In this document: positions 8,123-13,107 of the stretch, in pieces | Layout: every line of letters begins with the position of its first letter | Position numbering within the stretch: the stretch's first letter is position 1 | DNA from: DATBRG01 sp036560445 | GTDB lineage: Bacteria > Pseudomonadota > Gammaproteobacteria > Burkholderiales > Methylophilaceae | Direction: 5' to 3' | Length of the DNA stretch: 13,107 nt | NCBI GenBank assembly: GCA_036560445.1 | Contig: DATBRG010000034.1 | Span: 1 to 13,107 of the forward strand | Made by a program: the position numbers and the translations under genes | Notes under the pieces: model-generated | The model's database searches: none | What the model was told of the DNA's origin: nothing | The model's input: the letters and a program-made list of their open reading frames with translations, nothing else

Positions 8123-8869
8123 CTACTCAAGCTCATTACGGTAGTGGTGATCATCCGTCACACAGAGGCCCAGCCGCCATTCCATAGGCTTATCACCATA
8201 GGTATAAGAGATGCGCTCTATGCTCAGTAGTGGTGTACCAACTGGCAGCCCCAGCTGGTTAGCGACTAAGCCATCCGCTGCCACTGCACGCAGTCGCTCT
8301 TCAGCACGAATCATGCGGATGCCATATTGCGTTTCATACATGCTATACATTGAACCCTTGTTTTCTTGTATGCGCGCAGCATTCAAGCCCTTGAACGGAC
8401 TGGCCGGAATAATGATGTGGTCGTGTATCAGCGGCCTGCTGGAAAACGACAGCAGGCGCTTAACTTCGATTGTGGCGGTACCAGCCTTAAGATCAAGCTG
8501 ACGCGCCACCTCTCCGATAGCCTTGCCGCGCGAGAACTCCAATAGCTGGTTATCCAGCTGCTCCTTCTTGCCGTCGCTCGCAGTCAGGCGCAGAAAACGC
8601 AGCTTCATGTTCTCTTCGTTATGCGTGGCGACAAAAGTGCCCTTGCCTTGGCGTCGCACCAGAATATTCTCCGATGCCAGCTCATCCACAGCCTTACGCA
8701 CGGTACCCTGGCTTACCTTGAAACGCGCCGCCAACTCCATTTCGCTGGGAATCGCTTCGCCTGGGTGCCATTCGCCAGCTATCAGACTTTGCGTCAGCAG
8801 TACCTTGATCTGCTCATAGAGCGGACGGAAACTTGGTGATGTATATTGAGTATTCATATGTACAACCAT
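8123..8869 (-). CDS. GntR family transcriptional regulator (HutC/UTRA type)
   Basis: A 248-residue repressor-type protein. The winged helix-turn-helix lies at about residues 16-80, including PSEMELAARFKVSQGTVRKA as recognition region and RRQGKGTFVA as wing. A UTRA effector-binding domain follows at about 95-240 (QLGLPVGTPLLSIERISY is typical). Such domains sense small metabolites; the ligand is unknown, with an organic acid or CoA metabolite being likely from context. It is the first gene of the sdh operon and divergent from acs, so it probably regulates both and itself. GntR-type genes at sdh loci are known in betaproteobacteria. The start is uncertain: ATG at 8869 or at 8857, neither with a good ribosome site. 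Confidence 0.9.
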   Translation of the reverse strand: MVVHMNTQYTSPSFRPLYEQIKVLLTQSLIAGEWHPGEAIPSEMELAARFKVSQGTVRKAVDELASENILVRRQGKGTFVATHNEENMKLRFLRLTASDGKKEQLDNQLLEFSRGKAIGEVARQLDLKAGTATIEVKRLLSFSSRPLIHDHIIIPASPFKGLNAARIQENKGSMYSMYETQYGIRMIRAEERLRAVAADGLVANQLGLPVGTPLLSIERISYTYGDKPMEWRLGLCVTDDHHYRNELE

Positions 8870-8918
8870 TTTTAAGTGTTGGTGAAATTTATCATGGTCA
8901 GATTTTTTAGTCTATAGT

Positions 8919-8947
8919 TTTATATCTTATATAAGACATAAGATTAA
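8919..8947 (-). promoter_or_regulatory. Candidate promoter of the regulator-malic enzyme-sdh operon
   Basis: Read on the minus strand, TTAATC (8947-8942) and TATAAA (8924-8919) are separated by 17 bases. The -10 matches consensus at 5 of 6 positions and the -35 at 3 of 6. The spacer contains the 12-bp palindrome, so bound repressor would block it. It lies about 50 bases before the regulator start. The region is AT-rich and other -10 choices such as TATAGA exist, so this is tentative. Confidence 0.4.
8925..8936. promoter_or_regulatory. Perfect 12-bp palindrome TCTTATATAAGA, candidate operator of the GntR regulator
   Basis: TCTTATATAAGA is a perfect inverted repeat in the divergent intergenic region, and a further ATAAGA half-site follows at 8938-8943. 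It lies inside the putative spacer of the regulator operon promoter and 13 bases upstream of the acs -35. Size, symmetry and position fit a dimeric GntR protein encoded next door. That the protein binds here is an inference; no second copy was seen in the other intergenic gaps of this window. Confidence 0.5.
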
Positions 8948-8949
8948 TG

Positions 8950-8979
8950 TTGACACATTCAACTGCATGTGGCTATTAT
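8950..8979 (+). promoter_or_regulatory. Sigma70 promoter for acs
   Basis: TTGACA (8950-8955, perfect consensus) and TATTAT (8974-8979, 5 of 6) are 18 bases apart. Predicted transcription would start near 8986, leaving an untranslated leader of about 70 bases before the acs ATG at 9057. The candidate GntR operator lies just upstream. Confidence 0.65.
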
Positions 8980-9056
8980 CAAGACAAGCTTCATACACTA
9001 AGAAAAATTCTAAAAAGCAGCCGTATTAAAACTAATCTTTGCTGGGAGAGAAGTTC

Positions 9057-11027
9057 ATGAGCGCCATCAGTTCCGTAGTAACCGAAACCCGTGTTTTTGA
9101 ACCAAGTGAGGCGTTCAAGAAGCAAGCGACCATTTCCGGCATGGATGCCTACAATGCGCTTTGCCAAGAGGTCGAACAAGATTACCAGGGTTTCTGGGCT
9201 AGGTTGGCGCGTGAGTTACTGCTATGGCACAAGCCATTCACTAAAGTACTGGATGAATCAAAAGCCCCTTTCTACAGCTGGTTCTCAGACGGGGAGCTTA
9301 ATGTTTCCTACAATTGCCTGGATCGGCACCTGACCACCCAGCCCAACAAGACCGCCATTATCTTTGAGGCAGATAACGGTAACAGCCGACACGTGAGCTA
9401 CAAACAGCTTTATCACCAAGTCTGCCAGCTCGCGAATGGCCTTAAGACACTCAACCTAAAAGTTGGCGACCGCGTTGTTATCTATATGCCCATGGGTGTT
9501 GAGGCGGTGGTTGCAATGCAGGCCTGTGCCAGGCTAGGCCTGATTCACTCTGTAGTATTCGGTGGTTTCTCTTCCAAAAGCTTGGTGGAACGCATCCATG
9601 ATGCCGGCGCACGCGCCGTTATTACCTGTGACGGCCAGTTCCGTGGCGGGAAAGCCATGCCACTAAAACCTGCGGTTGATGAAGCACTGACCAGCGAAGA
9701 GTGTAACTCTGTAGAAAAAGTGGTGGTGTTCAAGCGCACCAGCGGTGATGTCAACTGGGACCCCAAGCGTGAAATATGGTGGGATGACCTAATCGCCGGC
9801 CAGCCGGATACTTGCGACCCTGTCTGGGTCAGTGCTGAGCACCCTCTATTCCTGCTCTATACCTCTGGCTCTACCGGCAAACCTAAAGGCGTACAACACT
9901 CTTCTGCCGGTTACCTGCTGCATGCCATGAATACCATGCGCTGGACTTTTGACATCAAGGACCACGATGTCTTCTGGTGTACTGCCGACGTGGGCTGGAT
10001 CACCGGCCACAGCTATGTGGCTTATGGCCCGCTGGCCATGGGTGCTACCCAGGTAGTATTTGAGGGTGTACCTACCTATCCAGATGCTTCACGCTTCTGG
10101 AAGATGATAGAAAAACATAAAGTCAGCATCTTCTATACCGCACCTACTGCGATCCGCTCGTTGATCAAGCTAGGCGGCGATTTGCCGCGCAAGCACGATC
10201 TATCCAGCCTGCGCTTGCTAGGCTCGGTAGGCGAGCCGATCAACCCTGAAGCCTGGATGTGGTATTACAACGAGGTGGGTGACGGACGCTGTCCGATCGT
10301 TGACACCTTCTGGCAGACAGAAACCGGCGGCCATGTGATTACGCCCATGCCGGGAGCCACGCCATTAGTACCTGGCTCCTGCACACTACCATTCCCCGGC
10401 ATGCAAATGGCCGTTGTTGATGAAAGTGGCCACGACGTTGACTGGGGCACGGGTGGATTTCTAGTCATCAAAAAACCGTGGCCATCCATGATACGTACCA
10501 TCTGGGGCGACCCTGAGCGCTACCAGAAATCCTACTTCCCAGAAGACCTGGGCGGCAAGCTCTATCTGGCTGGCGATGGTGCCATACGCGATGCCAAGAC
10601 AGGCAATTTCACCATCATGGGCCGCATCGATGACGTATTGAATGTATCTGGTCACCGCATGGGCACCATGGAAATCGAATCTGCACTGGTGGCCAACCCG
10701 CTGGTGGCAGAGGCGGCCGTAGTTGGAAAACCACATGACATCAAGGGCGAGGCTATCGTTGCCTATGTAGTACTTAAAGGTGTACGGCCCGAAGGCGATG
10801 CCGCCAAACAGATCGTCGCGCAATTGCGCGATTGGGTGGGCAAGGAAATTGGCCCGATTGCCAAGCCGGACGAAATCCGCTTCGGCGACAACCTGCCAAA
10901 AACGCGCTCCGGCAAAATTATGCGACGCCTGTTGCGCTCCCTGGCTAAAGGCGAGGAAATCACAGCCGACATCTCGACCTTGGATAACCCGGCAATCCTG
11001 GATCAGCTAAAGCAAAGTGTCAGTTAA
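9057..11027 (+). CDS. acs: Acetyl-CoA synthetase (AMP-forming)
   Basis: Activates acetate with ATP and CoA to acetyl-CoA in the cytoplasm; 656 residues, close to the E. coli length of 652. Motifs in order: FRGGK at 195-199 (CoA phosphate binding), YTSGSTGKPKG at 268-278, DTFWQTETGG with the acetate-pocket Trp at about 419 retained, GRIDDVLNVSGHRMGTMEIE at the hinge, and LPKTRSGKIMRR with the catalytic Lys620, the residue acetylated in related enzymes. The retained pocket Trp argues against a propionate or longer-chain enzyme; Phe replaces the first Trp of the usual DTWWQ. The ATG at 9057 was chosen because GGAGAG lies 6 bases before it; a TTG six codons upstream has no ribosome site. It is transcribed divergently from the GntR-sdh operon and stands upstream of PHA genes. 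Confidence 0.95.
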   Translation: MSAISSVVTETRVFEPSEAFKKQATISGMDAYNALCQEVEQDYQGFWARLARELLLWHKPFTKVLDESKAPFYSWFSDGELNVSYNCLDRHLTTQPNKTAIIFEADNGNSRHVSYKQLYHQVCQLANGLKTLNLKVGDRVVIYMPMGVEAVVAMQACARLGLIHSVVFGGFSSKSLVERIHDAGARAVITCDGQFRGGKAMPLKPAVDEALTSEECNSVEKVVVFKRTSGDVNWDPKREIWWDDLIAGQPDTCDPVWVSAEHPLFLLYTSGSTGKPKGVQHSSAGYLLHAMNTMRWTFDIKDHDVFWCTADVGWITGHSYVAYGPLAMGATQVVFEGVPTYPDASRFWKMIEKHKVSIFYTAPTAIRSLIKLGGDLPRKHDLSSLRLLGSVGEPINPEAWMWYYNEVGDGRCPIVDTFWQTETGGHVITPMPGATPLVPGSCTLPFPGMQMAVVDESGHDVDWGTGGFLVIKKPWPSMIRTIWGDPERYQKSYFPEDLGGKLYLAGDGAIRDAKTGNFTIMGRIDDVLNVSGHRMGTMEIESALVANPLVAEAAVVGKPHDIKGEAIVAYVVLKGVRPEGDAAKQIVAQLRDWVGKEIGPIAKPDEIRFGDNLPKTRSGKIMRRLLRSLAKGEEITADISTLDNPAILDQLKQSVS

Positions 11028-11041
11028 TTTCCAAATGCCCT

Positions 11042-11058
11042 AGGCTGTTTTAGAGCCT
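11042..11058 (+). terminator. Short hairpin just after acs
   Basis: AGGCT (11042-11046) and AGCCT (11054-11058) can form a 5-bp stem with a 7-base loop, followed by TTTAAA. It starts 14 bases after the acs stop. The stem is short and the T-run only three bases, so it is at best a weak terminator or a transcript-end stabiliser. Confidence 0.25.
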
Positions 11059-11066
11059 TTAAACCT

Positions 11067-11115
11067 TTGGCCGTATGTGTTTATAAAAATATATTCATCT
11101 ACGGCCAATATTTTT
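11067..11115 (+). terminator. 9-bp perfect inverted repeat followed by T-tract; possible acs terminator
   Basis: TTGGCCGTA (11067-11075) and TACGGCCAA (11100-11108) are perfectly complementary, with a 24-base AT-rich loop, followed after two bases by five T. This looks like an intrinsic terminator with an unusually long loop, separating acs from the PHA cluster. Because it ends right before the -35 of the next promoter, it could instead be a binding site for a regulator. Confidence 0.45.
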
Positions 11116-11116
11116 G

Positions 11117-11144
11117 TTGACACGTATTACAAAAGTAGTACTAT
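11117..11144 (+). promoter_or_regulatory. Candidate sigma70 promoter of the PHA granule cluster
   Basis: TTGACA (11117-11122) is a perfect -35; TACTAT (11139-11144) 16 bases later is the best-placed -10 but matches only 4 of 6. The predicted leader to the ATG at 11178 is about 25-30 bases. The spacer and downstream region hold an 11-bp periodic pattern that could be an operator. Confidence 0.5.
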
Positions 11145-11167
11145 ACGAATACATTAGATTGACATTT
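11124..11167. repeat. Four degenerate 11-bp tandem units overlapping the PHA cluster promoter
   Basis: Successive 11-mers are GTATTACAAAA, GTAGTACTATA, CGAATACATTA and GATTGACATTT. The first two begin with the palindromic heptad GTANTAC, the third matches it at 5 of 7, and all four carry TAC or GAC followed by A or T at the same phase. The spacing is about one helical turn, so all units face the same side of DNA. The array runs from the promoter spacer to just before the ribosome site. An operator role is inferred. Degeneracy of units 3 and 4 means chance is not excluded. Confidence 0.4.
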
Positions 11168-11177
11168 AGAGGATTCC

Positions 11178-11528
11178 ATGGCGCTTAAACCTATTACCCT
11201 GAGGCTAGACGAGGAAGAATACGAGAAGCTGAAAGGCTATCTGGAAGCCTTCGGCGACCCGGATATCAATGCAGCTTACGTGGTACGTGCTTATATCCGC
11301 GACTTGAATCGCTCACTACCATTCATGCTCAACTCTGGCTGGGATTTAAAAAACTACTTCGGCATGCTGGGCTCATGGCTTAAGCAGTTCGGCTCCATGA
11401 CTGATGTCGACATGTTCAAGATGATGAGTACGCCATGGCAATTCTGGAATGTGCCGAATGGTAACTCGCCAAATACCGCTTCAGATCAAGCACCTGCCCC
11501 ACCGGTTAAGGGTAAGCCAAAAGCTTGA
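11178..11528 (+). CDS. Small protein with predicted ribbon-helix-helix N-terminus, PHA cluster; possible granule-sensing regulator
   Basis: Not a family I can name. It has 116 residues. Residues 4-46 fit a ribbon-helix-helix DNA-binding fold: a short strand KPITLRL with alternating Thr7 and Arg9, then helix DEEEYEKLKGYLEAF, a turn at GDPDIN, and helix AAYVVRAYIRDLNRSL. Residues 49-91 are rich in Phe, Trp, Met and Leu (GWDLKNYFGMLGSWLKQF and MMSTPWQFW) and look like an amphipathic, surface-binding segment. The tail is Pro/Ala/Lys-rich. AGAGG stands 5 bases before the ATG, and the next gene starts 16 bases after the stop. By analogy with PhaR of other bacteria, which binds both DNA and PHB, it may repress the cluster until polymer granules titrate it. 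Alternatively it is a structural granule protein whose N-terminus only dimerises. Confidence 0.75.
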   Translation: MALKPITLRLDEEEYEKLKGYLEAFGDPDINAAYVVRAYIRDLNRSLPFMLNSGWDLKNYFGMLGSWLKQFGSMTDVDMFKMMSTPWQFWNVPNGNSPNTASDQAPAPPVKGKPKA

Positions 11529-11544
11529 GGTAATCAGGGACATT

Positions 11545-11970
11545 ATGGACGCACAAACCAAAATGATGATGGATTTGCTGAATAACCCGCTGTTCCAGCA
11601 GGGCGCCAGCGAATACTTCAAGCTGGTGCAACAGCAGGGCATGGAAGCCGCCAAGAAGTTCTGGGGCAATTCAGCCACGGCCAATGCGTTCCCGGATGCA
11701 CAGCAGATGTTTGACCGTATGGCAGATTTCTCCAGCGCCATGGGTTTTGTGCCATTGGTTAAGTACGAACAATTGCAAAAAGAAAATGACAAGTTACGCG
11801 CAGAGAACCAACTGTTGCGCGACACCATACGTGACCTGCAGCAGAGTTTCAGCGCAGAGAACGCAACCAAGGCACAACAAGCCTGGCAGGAAGTAGTCGA
11901 TAAGCAGCTGGAAATGAGCCGCGAAATCACCAAGAGTTTTTTTGATGTACTGAAACAGCCGCCAAAGTAG
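11545..11970 (+). CDS. PHA cluster protein with leucine zipper, phasin-like
   Basis: A 141-residue predicted cytoplasmic helical protein. Residues 20-40 (including EYFKLVQQQGMEAAKKFW) form an amphipathic helix. Residues 74-102 form a clear coiled coil with Leu77, Leu84, Leu91 and Leu98 spaced by seven and Asn81 and Asn88 at the partner position. The C-terminal helix has W114-x5-KQL-x2-SRE-x2-KSF, which recurs in the next gene's product. No signal peptide or membrane segment. The start ATG at 11545 follows AGGGA by 4 bases; the frame is open upstream to 11449 but that part overlaps the preceding gene and has no ribosome site. Its place between a putative regulator and a phasin-like gene suggests a granule-associated or synthase-bound role; the exact function is unknown. 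Confidence 0.8.
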   Translation: MDAQTKMMMDLLNNPLFQQGASEYFKLVQQQGMEAAKKFWGNSATANAFPDAQQMFDRMADFSSAMGFVPLVKYEQLQKENDKLRAENQLLRDTIRDLQQSFSAENATKAQQAWQEVVDKQLEMSREITKSFFDVLKQPPK

Positions 11971-12020
11971 TTTCAAGTGACTGGCGAATATTTATCAACG
12001 TGTTATTAAGGAGTATCAAA

Positions 12021-12389
12021 ATGGAAAAGCAACTCGAGTACTTTGATGTACTGGCTAACACCCAGAAGCAAGTGTTGAACAACCTGGTTACCGCACAAAA
12101 AGACCTGCGCGCGCAATGGCTGGATAGTATGAGCAAGGTGCACAGCACCGTGACCAGCATTCCTGGCATTCCAGAAACGCCACAAAGCAAGGAAGCATTA
12201 AACCAGTTCAATACCTGGTTCAACACCATGCTGACCAGCACCAAGACTTTCAGCGACGAAGCTCTGAAAATGCAGGAAAACTGGAATACCGCTTTCGAAA
12301 AGCAACTGGATATCAGTCGCGAAGTAGTGAAGAGTTTTTCAGAACTGGCCAAGACTGCAACTGCAGCTGTAAAAGCTAAAGCAGCTTAA
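12021..12389 (+). CDS. Phasin-like PHA granule protein
   Basis: A 122-residue, all-helical protein without cysteines, of the size and composition of phasins, which coat PHA granules and limit coalescence. The N-terminus reads MEKQLEYFDVLANTQKQ and aligns without gaps to the N-terminus of PhaE encoded next. The C-terminal helix W88-x5-KQL-x2-SRE-x2-KSF aligns with that of the preceding protein. A linker with SIPGIPETP splits two helical halves, and the tail AAVKAKAA resembles the Ala/Lys-rich ends of many phasins. The strong ribosome site AAGGAG 7 bases before the ATG suggests high expression, as expected for a granule coat protein. It follows the previous gene after 50 bases. Confidence 0.78.
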   Translation: MEKQLEYFDVLANTQKQVLNNLVTAQKDLRAQWLDSMSKVHSTVTSIPGIPETPQSKEALNQFNTWFNTMLTSTKTFSDEALKMQENWNTAFEKQLDISREVVKSFSELAKTATAAVKAKAA

Positions 12390-12400
12390 GCATCAAGCCT

Positions 12401-12432
12401 GCCGTCGGTAGCGAGTTTTCGTTACCGATGGC
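12401..12432 (+). other. Strong intercistronic hairpin between phasin-like gene and phaE
   Basis: Bases 12401-12414 and 12419-12432 pair over 14 positions, two of them G-U, around a four-base GTTT loop. No T-tract follows (ACTTCTGC), nor does one on the opposite strand, so it is not a standard intrinsic terminator. It starts 11 bases after the phasin stop and ends 41 bases before phaE. Such a hairpin could protect the 3' end of the phasin message or partly block read-through, giving more phasin than synthase subunit. Confidence 0.65.
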
Positions 12433-12473
12433 ACTTCTGCTTTGGCAGATTGTGTTGTTGGAGAGGAGTAGCC

Positions 12474-13107
12474 GTGGAAAATACCAATGAATATTTCGAT
12501 GCCTGGATGAAATCACAAACCCAGGCTTTTGCCACCTTGCGCGAGCAAGGCGAACGCATGATGTCGTTCTACCAAAGCGCACCTGCCGCTACGCAAAACC
12601 CTTTCGATGCCTGGCGTGATGCTGCTCTTAAGGCTTTCTCTGCAGGTACCAATGCTAGCGCGTTAAAAGACACACTGACCAAAACCTTTGGCAGTACTGA
12701 AGCCATACAACAACTGTACGACGTCTGGCAGCGTATGCTACAAACTATGCAGGGCTCATCTTTCGACGCAGCCTCCTATAAAGACTTTGTCGACCCGAAC
12801 AAAATCAAGCAACTGGTTGATCAGCTATTCAACTTTGACCTCGGCGCCATTACACAAATGCAGGAACAGGCCGCCCAATTCGCTGCTTCATACCAGCAAT
12901 TCAGCAAACCTTGGGCTGATGCTGTCACCGCCAACATGAACATACTGCCGCAGGCCGCTGAAGGTAAGCCAGAAGCCATGTTCAAGATGTTCCAGAATAT
13001 GTCCCACGCCTTCAACAGCCGTGCTGGCCAAGTCTTTAATGCGCCCAAAGTCGGTAAAGATCGAGAAAAAATTGAGCTGATGTCGCGTTTTGTTGAGAGC
13101 CTTTCAG
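12474..13107 (+). CDS. phaE: PhaE subunit of class III PHA synthase, N-terminal 211 residues, cut by right window edge
   Basis: PhaE is the non-catalytic partner that PhaC needs in class III PHA synthases to polymerise hydroxyacyl-CoA on granules. The frame is open from a GTG at 12474, with GGAGAGGAG ending 5 bases before it, to the edge. The sequence is Trp/Phe/Met/Gln-rich and helical, with segments such as FDAWRDAALKAF, LYDVWQRMLQTMQ and a stretch FNAPKVGKDREKIELMSRFV. The last resembles the APxxGxxRE region of known PhaE proteins such as that of Allochromatium. About 140-150 residues are probably missing, and phaC would be expected next. The N-terminus EYFDAWMKSQTQ matches that of the preceding phasin-like protein. 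A related granule protein other than PhaE is the main alternative. Confidence 0.78.
   Translation, partial: MENTNEYFDAWMKSQTQAFATLREQGERMMSFYQSAPAATQNPFDAWRDAALKAFSAGTNASALKDTLTKTFGSTEAIQQLYDVWQRMLQTMQGSSFDAASYKDFVDPNKIKQLVDQLFNFDLGAITQMQEQAAQFAASYQQFSKPWADAVTANMNILPQAAEGKPEAMFKMFQNMSHAFNSRAGQVFNAPKVGKDREKIELMSRFVESLS

Noticed and set aside
9039..9056. Upstream TTG start extending Acs by six residues
   Set aside because: GGAGAG lies between this TTG and the ATG at 9057 at ideal spacing for the ATG, and no site precedes the TTG.
9057..11027. Propionyl-CoA synthetase (PrpE) instead of Acs
   Set aside because: The acetate-pocket Trp before QTETGG is retained, and length and hinge sequence fit Acs; PrpE proteins normally have a smaller residue there.
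11449..11544. Upstream extension of the zipper protein frame
   Set aside because: Overlaps the end of the preceding gene in another frame; the ATG at 11545 has its own ribosome site and gives a sensible helical N-terminus.
12401..12432. Intrinsic terminator ending the phasin transcript
   Set aside because: The stem is strong but no T-tract follows on either strand, so it is listed as a hairpin of unknown function.
1..13107. tRNA, rRNA, CRISPR, insertion sequence or attachment site
   Set aside because: All intergenic gaps are short; I saw no tRNA-like cloverleaf, no spaced direct repeats of CRISPR type and no transposase or integrase fragments.

Overview
The window reads as ordinary chromosomal DNA of a Gram-negative proteobacterium. 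A betaproteobacterium is most likely, because it combines an E. coli-type SdhCDAB, a class I fumarase, a GntR/HutC-type regulator beside the sdh genes and a PhaE-type polyhydroxyalkanoate (PHA) system. This placement is an inference from gene content and protein style; no marker gene is present and I do not name a genus. There are no mobile elements, CRISPR arrays or RNA genes. Coding density is very high and no gap exceeds about 190 bases.

Left two thirds, minus strand (1-8869): one long, tightly packed C4-acid operon. In transcription order it holds a GntR/UTRA regulator, a short malic enzyme, sdhC, sdhD, sdhA, sdhB, sdhE, a CitE/HpcH-type CoA-ester lyase, an AMP-forming acyl-CoA ligase and a class I fumarase that runs off the left edge. 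Several junctions are stop/start overlaps or gaps under 10 bases, so these genes are probably co-transcribed and translationally coupled. The core converts succinate to fumarate, malate and pyruvate. The lyase and ligase sit between sdhE and the fumarase, about where many betaproteobacteria have gltA, and could open a side route from malate or citramalate to acetyl-CoA.

Centre (8870-9056): a divergent control region with a perfect 12-bp palindrome. It lies in the spacer of a plausible promoter for the regulator operon and 13 bp upstream of the -35 of a good sigma70 promoter for acs, so one operator could control both directions.

Right third, plus strand (9057-13107): acs, encoding acetyl-CoA synthetase, then a terminator-like region and a new promoter driving a PHA granule cluster. 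The cluster holds a small protein with a predicted ribbon-helix-helix N-terminus, a leucine-zipper granule-type protein, a phasin-like protein, and phaE, cut by the right edge, with phaC expected just beyond. Three of these four proteins share short sequence modules. The promoter carries an 11-bp periodic array that may be the binding site of the first protein, and a strong hairpin without a T-tract separates the phasin from phaE.

Together the genes suggest a cell that activates acetate to acetyl-CoA, stores it as PHA, and controls flux through the C4 half of the TCA cycle from the same locus. The most novel candidates are the ribbon-helix-helix PHA protein with its periodic promoter array, and the lyase-ligase-fumarase triad inside the sdh operon.
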